A stretch of DNA of 63,877 nucleotides from Sporosarcina sp. NCCP-2222. GTDB lineage: Bacteria; Bacillota; Bacilli; Bacillales_A; Planococcaceae. Each line of letters starts with the position of its first letter. Position 1 is the stretch's first letter. Below are positions 8,262 to 18,024 of the stretch, one piece after another. A program made the position numbers and the translations under genes. Location: NCBI RefSeq assembly GCF_023168145.1, contig NZ_BQYK01000005.1:240587-304463 (forward strand), given 5' to 3'. A model generated the notes under the pieces. That model was given only the letters and a program-made list of their open reading frames with translations. It did not search any database and had not been told where the DNA came from.

Positions 8262-9707
8262 TTAATGATCAATTTCTGCGTCCCGCTTTACATAGACATT
8301 CACAATGGACCCCATCTGGTGGACATCAATAATGAGCCCCGACCAGGCGGAGAAATAGCAGTCCGTGTCATCGCATGATTGGGAGGTCAGTCTCTGCCCA
8401 TAATCAACTTGGACGAGGCCTGCCTTTTTGCCAGTCGCTTTGACGTGAAATGTTTTCGTATCGGCATCAAATGTAATTTCGGCAATCTCGGCCGCATTTG
8501 GGCTGAGTTTGTATTGGCCTTTGTACTCAGCTACTTCTTTGTAAACGGCTATTGGTTCTTCCATTAGTACTTCAATATCGTAATTAAATTGCTTTTCGTT
8601 CACTTTTGCTTCAATGCCATAGCGGACTTCTTTTCCATCCGCAAGCTTCAGCGTCGCAATATACTGGCCGGGTTGATCGATCGAGATGGAAACGATAGAA
8701 TATTTGTCTTCCTTAAAGGGTACCTGGTCGGACAGCTGCTTTCCATCCATCGTTGATAAGGTAATTGATTTTACGTTTCCTTCATGCCCATATAATCTGA
8801 CTGGCGTCGATGCCATATCCTCCGCCTCTTCCAAAGTCAGCTGCAGCTCGCCGTTCACCTTTTTCACATGCACATAGTACTTCTTGTAATCTTTCACATT
8901 AGAGCCTTGGCTCGGTGTACCTTGCAAGTTCAACATGCCGGTCCCCTCTTTCAACGGGACGAGCTGGATTTTATCTTCGGTGAAGCCTTCCTTGCCTGTT
9001 ACCTTGAACGCTTTGAAAATACTATTATCCTCATTCGTTTGCACAACCCGCACAGATGTCCATTTTAAATCACTCGCCTTGATTGTCATCATTGGTGGTT
9101 TTGCCTCTTCAGTGGCTCTCAACATCTTCGCAGCCTGCCCTCTAGTAATTGGCGCATTCGGGCTGAATGTAGTGGGGGTTGTTCCCGTCGTAATGCCAAG
9201 TGCATAGATGGCAAGGATATTCTCGCGGTGAGAAAGCGAGTTCCAAATATCAGTAAATGGATCGTTGTTGACTTGACGCGGCAGATCGAACGCTTTGACG
9301 AGGATCGATGCCATCTGGCCCCGCTTGATCGGGTCGTTCGGGCCAAATCGTCCATCCCCGTAGCCGCTAATGATCCCTTTTTCCGACAAAGCTGCGATTG
9401 CTTTGTATGAACCGTTCGATGTCGAGACGTCCTTGAAACCTGGATTTTTGACATTGTCCATGTCTAAATTGGTCATCTTGGCAATGATGGCTGCTGCCTG
9501 CCCCCTTGTAATCGGATTGCCCGGCTTGAATGTCCCGTCCGGGTAGCCACCGATAATATTGCGGTCAGCGAGATCGTACACAGCTTCTGCGAAATGCTTT
9601 GTTGATGGTACATCCGAAAACTTTTTGTTGCTTTCGGCAAAGCTGGCTACAGGCAGGCTTCCGGCGAGCATAAGTGCACCTGCAACCGTAAGTAGTCGCT
9701 TCTTCAT
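8262..9707 (-). CDS. S-layer-homology (SLH) domain surface protein
   Basis: 481 residues: a signal peptide (about 1-24, ending ASFA), then three SLH repeats at about 28-85, 86-145 and 146-200. Each repeat shows the F-x-D-V start and the ITRGQAA or IKRGQMA end. SLH domains bind secondary cell-wall polymer, so this is anchored outside the cell. The rest (about 205-481) is a beta-rich region with no recognised domain. The ATG follows a strong AGGAG site. It lies 53 bases behind another SLH gene and is probably cotranscribed from the ECF promoter at 10903-10928. Confidence 0.88.
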   Translation of the reverse strand: MKKRLLTVAGALMLAGSLPVASFAESNKKFSDVPSTKHFAEAVYDLADRNIIGGYPDGTFKPGNPITRGQAAAIIAKMTNLDMDNVKNPGFKDVSTSNGSYKAIAALSEKGIISGYGDGRFGPNDPIKRGQMASILVKAFDLPRQVNNDPFTDIWNSLSHRENILAIYALGITTGTTPTTFSPNAPITRGQAAKMLRATEEAKPPMMTIKASDLKWTSVRVVQTNEDNSIFKAFKVTGKEGFTEDKIQLVPLKEGTGMLNLQGTPSQGSNVKDYKKYYVHVKKVNGELQLTLEEAEDMASTPVRLYGHEGNVKSITLSTMDGKQLSDQVPFKEDKYSIVSISIDQPGQYIATLKLADGKEVRYGIEAKVNEKQFNYDIEVLMEEPIAVYKEVAEYKGQYKLSPNAAEIAEITFDADTKTFHVKATGKKAGLVQVDYGQRLTSQSCDDTDCYFSAWSGLIIDVHQMGSIVNVYVKRDAEIDH

Positions 9708-9760
9708 CTTTTTAATCTCCTCTCCCTTGTAGTCGATTCAAAATGAACTGATCCTTACTC

Positions 9761-10858
9761 TCACTTCGTCCCCCACTGCTCCCGGTGCCGCTGCACTCCT
9801 TCCTCACCAAACAACTTCCGCACAAACTGCTCTTCCGCCTTCTTCGTTCTGACATTGTACTTCCTATCACACACAGTACAATTTCCGTATTCTTGATCAG
9901 AGATATATTTCAACTCTTCGTATTCCTTTATCACTTGCGAGAAATCTCCTTGGAGCCATTTATCCAATATGGCTTCTTCCTTTGAATCTTTCTTCGCAAA
10001 ACGTTTTAAGTAGAGAATGTTTTCCTCCGCCATTTGTCCAAGAGAGTTGCCAGCCCAGTACACTTCTTGCCATCCATCCTCTAGCTCTTCCGGAATCAGA
10101 TAGTCTGCAGGACTCATTGTCACCTTTTGATGCAGCATAGACACCATGGCCGCCGCCACCATCGTTGGGTCGTTTTCCAGTTGCTCTGGTGTATACTTTG
10201 CGAGCTGACCGCGAATTCGTTGCGCTGGTTCAGATGGATCGACGGGATCGTTCATATGCAGAGTACGATGTAAGAAAACCGCGTAATGCGCTCTCGTCAC
10301 CGGTTTGTCCGGCTCATAGAAACCAAAATTCCCTGTTGTGATACCGTTAGAATAAAGCGCCTGAATATATTTGCTGGACGGGTGAGTCCTCGGGACATCC
10401 ATAAATTCAAGATCTATTTTCACTTTTAGGTCAAAGGCAATCGTCAGCACCTTGGCCATTTCCGCACGGGTAATCGGTTGGTTTGGATACAAATTCCCTT
10501 TCGCATCCGGCTCGAAGATTCCCGCCTGCTGCAATTTCTTAATGTCGTTAAAGAAAGCATTCTTTTGCGATACATCCTTGAATGCTACAAATTCCTTCGT
10601 AACGGGCAATTTGACTGCCCGGTTAACAAGCGCTGCAGCATGTTTTCGTGTAATGACTTCAGAGGGCCTGAATTCCCCATTTTCATAGCCACTAATAATA
10701 TGACGATCCCGCATCTCATGGATGATTTCGTAGTATGGGCTGTTCTTGGAAACATCTTTAAAAGGACTTACTACTTCAGCCTCTGCCTGAATAGGTGCGA
10801 TAACGGCGGGCACCATAATTGCAGCCGCCAACACCATGCTTAGTATTTTGTTTTTCAA
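9761..10858 (-). CDS. SLH-domain surface protein
   Basis: 365 residues with a TTG start six bases after AGGAGGA. A signal peptide (about 1-28) precedes three SLH repeats at about 30-90, 91-150 and 151-205, with ITRKHAAALV, ITRAEMAKVL and VTRAHYAVFL as their conserved ends. The C-terminal 150 residues are charged and carry a CTVCDR pair near the end, perhaps a disulfide or metal site. An ECF-type promoter lies 45 bases upstream. The protein should sit on the cell wall; its job beyond anchoring is unknown. Confidence 0.88.
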   Translation of the reverse strand: MKNKILSMVLAAAIMVPAVIAPIQAEAEVVSPFKDVSKNSPYYEIIHEMRDRHIISGYENGEFRPSEVITRKHAAALVNRAVKLPVTKEFVAFKDVSQKNAFFNDIKKLQQAGIFEPDAKGNLYPNQPITRAEMAKVLTIAFDLKVKIDLEFMDVPRTHPSSKYIQALYSNGITTGNFGFYEPDKPVTRAHYAVFLHRTLHMNDPVDPSEPAQRIRGQLAKYTPEQLENDPTMVAAAMVSMLHQKVTMSPADYLIPEELEDGWQEVYWAGNSLGQMAEENILYLKRFAKKDSKEEAILDKWLQGDFSQVIKEYEELKYISDQEYGNCTVCDRKYNVRTKKAEEQFVRKLFGEEGVQRHREQWGTK

Positions 10859-10902
10859 TGAAAATCCTCCTACTCCTACAATGTTTATGCAAGCACCGTA
10901 CA

Positions 10903-10928
10903 GACGCAGTTTTTCGGAAAAAGTTTCA
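10903..10928 (-). promoter_or_regulatory. ECF sigma promoter before the SLH operon
   Basis: Minus strand: TGAAAC (10928-10923), 16-base spacer, CGTC (10906-10903). The spacer starts TTTTTCC and the -10 continues CGTCTGTA, exactly as in the promoter at 20265-20290. Two matching copies before two envelope genes make a shared sigma factor likely. Confidence 0.75.
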
Positions 10929-11005
10929 AAGTTTTTGATTGTCTTAATAAACGTTTGTTAAGGGAGAACATCACCTTCGAATTGTCTCCTGAGAAGTTTG
11001 TTCCG

Positions 11006-11377
11006 TCATCTATGTTGATCAAGCAAAATCAGATTGCCATCCGGGTCCTCAATGGTCAGGCTTGCAGGACCTTCGCCCGTTTCATCTGCCTCCGTCAACA
11101 GCTCGATCCCGTTTGCTTTGAGTTGCTTTTGGAGGTCTCGGATATCCGTGAAAGCATCCAGGTTTTCAGCATGTTGATTCCATCCTGGATTGAACGTGAG
11201 AATATTCTTTTCAAACATTCCTTGAAATAGGCCAATAACGGTGTCTTCATTCTTCAGGATGAGCCAGTTTTGTGTTATATCCCCGCCTAGAGTTTGAAAA
11301 CCTAGATTTTCATAAAATGCTTTTGACTTGTGAATGTCCTTTACACGTAGACTTACTGAAAATGCACCCAGTTTCAT
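11006..11377 (-). CDS. VOC/glyoxalase-family protein
   Basis: 123 residues from the ATG at 11377, chosen because AGGAGG lies just upstream; an earlier in-frame start at 11419 has no such site. The fold is typical of one-subunit VOC proteins: [19 protein letters not shown] at the start and [13 protein letters not shown] at the end. Such proteins act as metal-dependent isomerases, dioxygenases or resistance proteins; the substrate cannot be told. It follows a lipoprotein gene by 47 bases and may share its transcript. Confidence 0.8.
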   Translation of the reverse strand: MKLGAFSVSLRVKDIHKSKAFYENLGFQTLGGDITQNWLILKNEDTVIGLFQGMFEKNILTFNPGWNQHAENLDAFTDIRDLQKQLKANGIELLTEADETGEGPASLTIEDPDGNLILLDQHR

Positions 11378-11424
11378 TCGAATCCTCCTAGAATTTATTT
11401 GAGAATGATATCCTTTCAAGTAAC

Positions 11425-11916
11425 TTAGAAATCCTTCGTTATCGACAAGACATGTCCTTTGACTGCTTCCTTTTCTTCATCCGTCATCGGATCTAAGCTG
11501 AAATGTTCTATCACCATCGTATTTTCAGCTTGAAAGTTCTTTACGTCCTCATCAGTAATTAGTATCGTTGATGGTTGGTGAAGCTTCTTGTTGCGAATTT
11601 TCGTGTTCCCGGTTTGTGTCACTTTGGATGTCGTAGTGGTTACATGCTTCACTTCTGTATTCAAATAATCCCCCTGTAAATCATAAAAGTCTTCAATTGT
11701 TTTGCTGTCTGTTTTTATATAGTTCTTTCCTTCCTCATTTGTAGTGATCGCATTCACCCTCACATAACCGTTCTTTTCAAATAAACCGTTCTCCCTTTCT
11801 TCGGATGTTTCAGTGAAGAACGCTTCGATATGCTGGATTCTTTCCACTTTACTGCATCCGAATAAGAGAGAAATGCTTAATATTAGCAAGACTATTAAAT
11901 TTTGTTTCAAATCCAT
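11425..11916 (-). CDS. Hypothetical lipoprotein
   Basis: 163 residues with a lipoprotein signal (LLFGC, cysteine at about 21). The mature part is hydrophilic and Thr/Lys-rich, with no domain I recognise. It is likely membrane-attached on the outer face. It lies just upstream of the VOC gene on the same strand. Confidence 0.65.
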   Translation of the reverse strand: MDLKQNLIVLLILSISLLFGCSKVERIQHIEAFFTETSEERENGLFEKNGYVRVNAITTNEEGKNYIKTDSKTIEDFYDLQGDYLNTEVKHVTTTTSKVTQTGNTKIRNKKLHQPSTILITDEDVKNFQAENTMVIEHFSLDPMTDEEKEAVKGHVLSITKDF

Positions 11917-12414
11917 TTCTCCTTCATGCCAATAGACTGACGTATGCGTGGTTATTCACCAATGGAGAGACAACGTCCTGATTTCTTAATTTGATCGCTT
12001 TTGTATAAACAAACGGCACTCCCGTTTTCTTTGTAAAGTAAAGCATTCTGTCCTAATACTTTTTGAAATCATGGACCACAACCCGAGTCAAGAATTATCT
12101 AACATTATAACTTAAGCGAATAGTAATTTCTAATGTTACCAAAAATCGTATTTTTACTTTCTCGTGGAAACTATCTTCGTTGCCAGTTTCGGATACATAT
12201 TAATATCTGGTATGAATCAGAAGAAATAGTTTGAATTAAATGTATATTCTTCGTATTATTAAATAAAAATCGAATTGCGTTAACTGGTACTGCACACTAA
12301 AGGGAATGGCTATTTTACGGATGATTACATGTACAAAACGATGCAGGCTGAATCATAGGTTTTCTGCAGTACGCGTCTATGCCCAATTTGAAATTAGTAA
12401 AGGGGATTAACATA
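11917..12414. other. AT-rich intergenic region
   Basis: About 500 bases between two divergent genes. I see no ORF, strong hairpin or repeat; promoters for both neighbours probably lie here but no confident boxes were found. Confidence 0.4.
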
Positions 12415-12855
12415 ATGTCGAAGGGTTTTATTACAATACAGGACGTACTTGAAAATTACCAGACAGCCATTCATGAAAAAGATGTAGAGAAATTCTTATC
12501 CATGTACACTTCTGAAATTCATATTTATGATTGTTGGGGGAAATGGGAGAGCAAGGGTATTTCTTCATGGAGGGAAAATGTAGAAGAGTGGTTTTATGGA
12601 TTAAATGAAGAGGGCGTTTTACTAAAAGTTGAATTTAATGACCTAGCAATAGAAGAGAATTCAAATCTGGCATTTGTTTATTGTGCTGTCACTTTTGCTG
12701 CCTGGCAAGAGGATTCCGGAGAGAAGCTTCGTCAAATGAAAAACCGGTTCACATTCGGTTTAAGAAAAACGAATGACACTTGGGCAATCGCTCATGAACA
12801 TTCCTCCTTACCTATAGACTTGGAAACCGGTAAGGGAATATTCAATTCGAAGTGA
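12415..12855 (+). CDS. SnoaL/NTF2-like protein
   Basis: 146 residues from the ATG at 12415 (AAAGGGG nine bases before). The pattern of an early helix (VLENYQTAIHEKDVEKFLSM), followed by YTSEIHIYDCWG, a Trp-rich strand and a C-terminal FGLRKTNDTWAIAHEHSS, fits the NTF2-like fold of DUF4440/SnoaL-type proteins. Members are small enzymes or ligand-binding proteins of varied function, so no reaction is proposed. It stands alone and ends at a CCAGGTTC hairpin. Confidence 0.75.
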   Translation: MSKGFITIQDVLENYQTAIHEKDVEKFLSMYTSEIHIYDCWGKWESKGISSWRENVEEWFYGLNEEGVLLKVEFNDLAIEENSNLAFVYCAVTFAAWQEDSGEKLRQMKNRFTFGLRKTNDTWAIAHEHSSLPIDLETGKGIFNSK

Positions 12856-12868
12856 AAAATTATTGGAT

Positions 12869-12894
12869 GCCAGGTTCTAAAAAGAGAACCTGGC
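12869..12894. terminator. Hairpin of the CCAGGTTC family
   Basis: Arms GCCAGGTTCT and AGAACCTGGC. It shares its core with the hairpin at 5613-5655 and weakly with one at 56786-56809, so it may be a dispersed repeat used as a terminator. Confidence 0.5.
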
Positions 12895-12960
12895 TCAAAT
12901 TCCGCAAAGAACTTTCTCTTTTTATTTACTTGATACAAACTCCAATGACATCACACCTAA

Positions 12961-13374
12961 TTACGAATTCAACTTCTTATAAATCCGTAGCATTTGCTCC
13001 TGCTCTTCGCTCGTTAATTTTTCGAATAGCTTTTTACGCAGGACTTGCCCTTCAAGAGTGGCACGTTTCACGATTTCGATTCCTGCGTCTGAAATGGATA
13101 CATACACAATACGGCGGTCCTCCTCATCTGTAGAGCGGACGGCCAGTTTCTTTTTCACAAGCTTTTCTGTCAGATGCGTCACAGTAGGCGGGGTCAGCCC
13201 GAGCACTTTTGCAATATCGGAAGGACGGCTTTTCCCGTGTACCATTAAGTGTCCGAGGAGAAGAATATGGGAGACGCCTAACTCCTCATTGAATGTTTTA
13301 TTCCATTGAATGATTAAGTTATTCGTGAATTTATCCATGTTATGAATGATTTCAAAGATTGTTTCTTCCTTCAT
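12961..13374 (-). CDS. MarR-family transcriptional regulator
   Basis: 137 residues, standard for MarR. The winged helix spans about 45-100: GKSRPSDIAKVLGLTPPTVT is the recognition part and DEEDRRIVYVSISDAG the wing. Flanking helices make the dimer interface. The next gene upstream on the same strand is an MFS transporter (13573-14838) with a terminator in between, so the regulator has its own transcript. The palindrome at 14937-14960 before the transporter is a plausible target, though this is inference. Confidence 0.88.
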   Translation of the reverse strand: MKEETIFEIIHNMDKFTNNLIIQWNKTFNEELGVSHILLLGHLMVHGKSRPSDIAKVLGLTPPTVTHLTEKLVKKKLAVRSTDEEDRRIVYVSISDAGIEIVKRATLEGQVLRKKLFEKLTSEEQEQMLRIYKKLNS

Positions 13375-13429
13375 ATACTCCCTGCTTTCCAGATGTAAGT
13401 TCCTTTATCATACAGAACTTTCTCTATAA

Positions 13430-13470
13430 AAATAAGCCCATTTTAGGAAAAACCTAATGTGGGCTTATTT
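13430..13470 (-). terminator. Terminator of the MFS gene
   Basis: Arms AATAAGCCCA and TGGGCTTATT with a second inner stem (TTTAGG/CCTAA). On the minus strand it follows the transporter gene. Confidence 0.7.
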
Positions 13471-13572
13471 TGTCTTATCGAAATTTAAACGATCCACCGT
13501 CTAACATGATGGTCTATTCAGTTACATATCATCCTCAGCACTAGTTAAAAATTCAGCAGATGTTCTGCGGTA

Positions 13573-14838
13573 TCATTTCGTCCAAAGTCCTCGGTCAATC
13601 AATTTCTTTTTATTCGCAAATGCGACGAAGACACAACCGATATTAATGACAATCATGATAAGAAGCGCATAAAGTACAGATGTGTAGCTTCCCGTGGCAT
13701 CATAAATGAACCCGTATGCCGGCAACGCAATGATGGAGGAAATGGCAAGTCCTAATGAAGCAGTGGAAAAGATTTCACTATACGCTTTCTTTCCGAACAA
13801 GTCAGTTGCAAGTGCGGGTGCCACGATACCGATACATGAACTTACCAATCCAAAAATTCCTACCGCAACAGTGATGACTGTTGTACTGTTGTTTGCGAAA
13901 AGAAGGAGGCTTACTGTTACCGCACCCGCAATCATGGCAAAAATCGCAGTAACTTTCGATCCAAGTTTATCGACTAAGAAGCCGAGAATAAGCGATCCGA
14001 TTAAAACTCCAAGCATATATGTGCCCATGGCATTACCCGCGAACGTAATATCAAACCCTTTACTGACAAGATATTTCGGGATATGCATGGAGAAACTTGA
14101 AATAGAGGTAATTAGGAAGAAGAAGACTATCAGCGAATAAAGTGCGGCCGATTTTTTGGCCGTCGCCAAATCTATACCTTCTTCTGCGCTTGCTTGCACC
14201 TGATTTCCCTGCTCTGTTTCCACTTCCTGAGACCCGTAAGGCAAAATGCCTATCGCCTGAGGAGACCTTCTGATAAGCAGCAGAGCAACCGGTACTACGA
14301 TCAAAATAGCTACCCCGCCAATAATCATGTAAGTCGTTCTCCAGCCAAGATTGTCAATTAAACCAGCAGTTACTGGCTGCGTGATGGTACCAAGCAATCC
14401 GCCGAAAGCACTGAGAACACCTAAAGCCAATCCGTTGCTTTTTCTGAACCACTGGTTAATGACAATAGGACCGGCAATAACGGTAATGAATACACCGCCC
14501 AACGCCAGTGGTATTGATAAAATATACCATCCCCACACTGAACTCATAAAACCGAATAACGCAAAAGACCCCGCCTGCAAAAGGATGGCTACAGACAAGA
14601 CAAGACGTGTGTCATACTTTGCCATAAGTTTTCCGGCAATCGGCAGGAAGACCATTGTCACGACTGCAGAAATACTAAAGTAAAGGGATAATTTCCCCAT
14701 TCCGATTCCAAGATCATTAGTGACAGCCGTCAGGAATAGTCCAGCCGTATTGTTAACAGCCCCTTTGCCAATCCCGACGATCAAACTGATCGCAATCAGA
14801 ATGATCCATGCGTAATGAAATTTAGATGTTTGTTTCAT
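13573..14838 (-). CDS. MFS transporter, OFA (oxalate/formate)-like
   Basis: 421 residues with twelve predicted membrane helices and a charged loop after helix 6 (about 195-220, EVETEQGNQVQASAEEG). The first helix and the G-R-K-type loop between helices 2 and 3 (GKLMAKYDTRLV) fit the major facilitator family; overall arrangement resembles the oxalate/formate antiporter group, though the substrate is uncertain. It is monocistronic, next to a MarR gene, and has a perfect inverted repeat about 100 bases upstream, so it is probably ligand-induced. Confidence 0.82.
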   Translation of the reverse strand: MKQTSKFHYAWIILIAISLIVGIGKGAVNNTAGLFLTAVTNDLGIGMGKLSLYFSISAVVTMVFLPIAGKLMAKYDTRLVLSVAILLQAGSFALFGFMSSVWGWYILSIPLALGGVFITVIAGPIVINQWFRKSNGLALGVLSAFGGLLGTITQPVTAGLIDNLGWRTTYMIIGGVAILIVVPVALLLIRRSPQAIGILPYGSQEVETEQGNQVQASAEEGIDLATAKKSAALYSLIVFFFLITSISSFSMHIPKYLVSKGFDITFAGNAMGTYMLGVLIGSLILGFLVDKLGSKVTAIFAMIAGAVTVSLLLFANNSTTVITVAVGIFGLVSSCIGIVAPALATDLFGKKAYSEIFSTASLGLAISSIIALPAYGFIYDATGSYTSVLYALLIMIVINIGCVFVAFANKKKLIDRGLWTK

Positions 14839-14936
14839 TTATTTTTATCCTTTCCCAACTAACTTTTATTGGCACTGCCTAAAACTCTATTTGCCTCTAT
14901 TCGGCAAGGCTGTTTATTTCATTTCCAAAAAAACAT

Positions 14937-14960
14937 GAATGTTATTTATATATAACATTC
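14937..14960. promoter_or_regulatory. Perfect palindrome upstream of the MFS gene (candidate operator)
   Basis: Arms GAATGTTAT (14937-14945) and ATAACATTC (14952-14960) around a 6-base AT spacer. The symmetry and spacing suit a dimeric winged-helix regulator such as the neighbouring MarR protein. Confidence 0.5.
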
Positions 14961-15434
14961 TTCCACGCCAGACTTTATCGTAATTTCCGAGCAACTGCAT
15001 TACAAACCGTTTTTAAAGCCAGTAATCCCGCTTCCGACGAACTAAACAAAGCGTATCTTTGTGTAATGTCTTTGTCTTCCCTATACAAAATCCATACGAT
15101 TTACTGATATATCCGAAGGAAAATGATATCACTTACGTTTAGTGTGGAGAGAATAGAAATTTCTACTCCTCCAAATCATTTATACCTTCTAATAATTAGG
15201 CACCTAACTGTTTAACACTTTGCTATTGTAATAAAACTATCGTTGCTATGCAACTAAAAAAGGCTATTTTGTGACGAAAAAAGTTTTTTTATCACTGTTC
15301 CAGCGCATAATCCTTTGACATTTCACCCCGTTTTCCATAGCACGCCCGTTGTATAACATGGTGTCTTATAAAATAACATGGAGCTTCCGAACAACAATTT
15401 CCAATCAGGTTCGCAGACCTATCCATGACAATAA
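14961..15434. other. AT-rich intergenic region
   Basis: About 470 bases between the MFS gene's upstream region and the end of the next operon. No gene, riboswitch or repeat was recognised. Confidence 0.4.
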
Positions 15435-15461
15435 AAAGAACACACGCCCCAAGCGTGTGTC
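15435..15461 (-). terminator. Terminator of the two-component/lipoprotein operon
   Basis: Arms ACACACGC and GCGTGTGT; on the minus strand they are followed by TCTTTTTATT. Confidence 0.75.
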
Positions 15462-15490
15462 CTTACAATTCCTCACTATTCAAATCATGC

Positions 15491-16573
15491 TCACTCCACT
15501 AATTCCATTTCCTCTATATACGCTTCCACTTCTTCAAACTCAATATCTGGGTTTTCCAGTAGGACAACATATTGCAAACCGTCCTCTTCCCAATCCAATG
15601 AACGAAATCCCTTGGCATCCATTTTAGTGCCTTCCAATCCGCGAATCGTTGTCGCTTCTACTGCAGCAGTACGGCCAAAGCTTGTCACGTTCGGCATTAG
15701 CTTGAAGACGGATACAGAGAAAGCCGGTTCTCCATCTTTTAAATAATCGAATGAGAACTCCTGGCGTCCTTCAAAACCTTCCAAGACGGTAATTTTGTCG
15801 AGCTTCAAATCATCCGTCTCGCGGATTTGATAGTATGCGCCGAGTTCCTTCTTCACTTCCTCTAGGGTCGTTTCATCTGGCAGCATGCTTTCTTCGTCTA
15901 TCATTTCGATCGTCGCATCTTCCGGAATATCCAGTACAAAGAGATCGTCCGTTATTTCCGGCTTGAAATCAATCAAGGTGTACTCTTGTGTCATGGAGAG
16001 ACCATTACTTTCGGAAAAAGATTTCAGCACCATCCATGTTTCTTTGTCAATCCACATTTCCTGTTTGCCGATTAGTGTCTTATCATCTTTTGGTTTCGCG
16101 ATAATATGAAACGTGTCGCGTCCTACGATTTTCTCTTCTTGCCCTACGGAGAGATCGTGTGTATCCTTGACAATTTCCAGGATGGCTTCAGCCTGCTGCC
16201 GTGGTGATCGCTGACTGAGTGCGCGCAGATCATCATTGACTTCTGTTATCATGGCAGTGTTGCTTCCCGTGTCGTAGACGGATAACTTTGTACCATCATT
16301 CACTGCGGTTGTGAGTTCTGATCCGTCCCCCGTTTGCATTTCAAGTCTCCGTTTCCCTTCTTTCGTTACCCATTCCTTCGCCTCGATTTCATATCCATCT
16401 TCGGATGTCATGACGTACTCTCCATAGTATTCGAGTGGTTGGTTCGCTTCTTTCAACGCCTCATTAATGACTTCCTTCGGTGAAAATTGGCCTTCCTCTG
16501 AGCTGCATGCTGCAAGCCCGATGGCAAAAAACAGCATGACACCAATAGATGCAGTTGTCTTGATCCAATTCAT
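15491..16573 (-). CDS. LolA-like outer-layer lipoprotein
   Basis: 360 residues with a lipoprotein signal (AIGLAACS, cysteine near 23). The mature part looks like the LolA/LppX-type half-barrel common in Firmicutes: KQEMWIDKETWMVLKS is the typical strand pair, followed by an ending with DUF4367-like character. These proteins are thought to bind lipids or act as sensors at the membrane. The gene overlaps the histidine kinase gene by 4 bases (ATGA), so it belongs to the operon and may feed a signal to the kinase. Confidence 0.8.
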   Translation of the reverse strand: MNWIKTTASIGVMLFFAIGLAACSSEEGQFSPKEVINEALKEANQPLEYYGEYVMTSEDGYEIEAKEWVTKEGKRRLEMQTGDGSELTTAVNDGTKLSVYDTGSNTAMITEVNDDLRALSQRSPRQQAEAILEIVKDTHDLSVGQEEKIVGRDTFHIIAKPKDDKTLIGKQEMWIDKETWMVLKSFSESNGLSMTQEYTLIDFKPEITDDLFVLDIPEDATIEMIDEESMLPDETTLEEVKKELGAYYQIRETDDLKLDKITVLEGFEGRQEFSFDYLKDGEPAFSVSVFKLMPNVTSFGRTAAVEATTIRGLEGTKMDAKGFRSLDWEEDGLQYVVLLENPDIEFEEVEAYIEEMELVE

Positions 16574-18024
16574 TTATCTTCTTCCCCTTTCATTCCAGGC
16601 AGCCAGCAAATGACGGCTGTTCCGATGTTCTGGACAGAGGCCATCTGCACGATGCCCCCATGTTTTTCAATAATTTGTTTTGTAATGCTTAAGCCAAGAC
16701 CCGTGCCGCGCTCTCCCGCTTTCGTCCTTGCTTGGTCGGCTTGATAGAGCGGCTGGAAGACTTGCTCGATTTCCTTTTGGGACAGTCCCGTTCCTTCGTT
16801 TTGGACAATCAAGTACAGCCCCTCGTTTTTCTTCAGTTCACTCGTTACAAAGTCCAAGCACCATTCAGGCGTCTTGCCCGCTTGAACCGCAGCAAGACCG
16901 ATTGTTCCGCCAGCCGCCGTATGGGCGATGGCATTCGCCATCAGATTGTCGACGACCCGCATCAGCTGCTTGGAATTGACGTTGTAGTCGCCCGTTACGT
17001 CACATGCCACCAGCAAGTCAATCCGCTTTTCTACGCAAAGCGTTTCGTAGCCGGACACAAGCATTTCGAAGAATTCTTCCCCGTCCACGGGAACGAGTTC
17101 CATTTCATACGTAGTTGATTGCAGCAATGTGTACATGAGCAGGTCATCAAGCATCTGTCTCATATAATTCGATTTTGCAATGATGATGTCGTGGTATTCT
17201 TGTCGGTCGTGCGCTGAAGGTCCTGCCTGCAGTGCCTCCGCATAGGCCCGGATGGATGTAAGGGGCGTCTTCAGATCATGTGAAATACTGGCGATCATGA
17301 ATTCACGCTGTTGCTGTTCGGCCGCAAGTCTCCGGTTCGCCTCTTGGAGCTCCGCCCGCATCGATTCGAAGCTTTCGGCCAATTCCCCGATTTCGTCGTG
17401 GCGCTTCGGCATCGTCTGGACAGGCTCTCCTTTTGCAAATGAATTCATTTGTCCCATCAAAAGATGAAGCGGCCTGTTTAATTTCCGGTTGACGAGCCAG
17501 GCGACAGCCCCAAACAACAAGAGGAAAAAGACGCCGAAAATTCCTGTCACAAACCACATCCGTTGCTCTACGCCGGTTACCCATTCATCCCGGATCCATA
17601 TAATCTCATATACACCTACGATGTTTTTCCCTTCCCAAACGGGTTCCTTATACGAGTATCGGCCGAAGGAGTGCTGAAGCTCATAAAAATCTTTATAGAG
17701 CCTTTCCTTGTCATTAAATATCAAATCCCCCTGCTTGAGCGGGTTGGAGGAATAGAGCAGTAACCCGGAGTTCGTATACAATGTGATCGAAAGCCGGTCC
17801 GTGGCGAGCTGTCCGACCTCGGACCAATCTGCATCCTTCCGATAGAGGGAAGGCTCCCGAACGACCGACTTCACCGCATTCAACTCGATCCAATTATCCA
17901 TGCGCTCGGCGACATTGCGGTCGTGATGATAGTTGTTAATCCAAGCGAAGAGGCCATATGCTGCGCCGAGCGGCAAAAGCATGACGATGAAAAAAGAGAG
18001 GAGCAGCCATGTCCTGATTTTCAT
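16570..18024 (-). CDS. Sensor histidine kinase
   Basis: 484 residues. Helix 1 (about 6-27), an extracellular sensor of about 130 residues, helix 2 (about 157-178), a HAMP domain (about 180-230), then HisKA with ISHDLKTPLTSIRAYAEAL (phospho-acceptor His near 248) and a HATPase domain with N-box DNLMANAIAHT, GTGLS and GTGLGLSI. It phosphorylates the response regulator encoded just upstream; the genes overlap by 4 bases. The following lipoprotein gene overlaps it too. The signal is unknown, probably envelope-related given the lipoprotein partner. Confidence 0.92.
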   Translation of the reverse strand: MKIRTWLLLSFFIVMLLPLGAAYGLFAWINNYHHDRNVAERMDNWIELNAVKSVVREPSLYRKDADWSEVGQLATDRLSITLYTNSGLLLYSSNPLKQGDLIFNDKERLYKDFYELQHSFGRYSYKEPVWEGKNIVGVYEIIWIRDEWVTGVEQRMWFVTGIFGVFFLLLFGAVAWLVNRKLNRPLHLLMGQMNSFAKGEPVQTMPKRHDEIGELAESFESMRAELQEANRRLAAEQQQREFMIASISHDLKTPLTSIRAYAEALQAGPSAHDRQEYHDIIIAKSNYMRQMLDDLLMYTLLQSTTYEMELVPVDGEEFFEMLVSGYETLCVEKRIDLLVACDVTGDYNVNSKQLMRVVDNLMANAIAHTAAGGTIGLAAVQAGKTPEWCLDFVTSELKKNEGLYLIVQNEGTGLSQKEIEQVFQPLYQADQARTKAGERGTGLGLSITKQIIEKHGGIVQMASVQNIGTAVICWLPGMKGEEDK

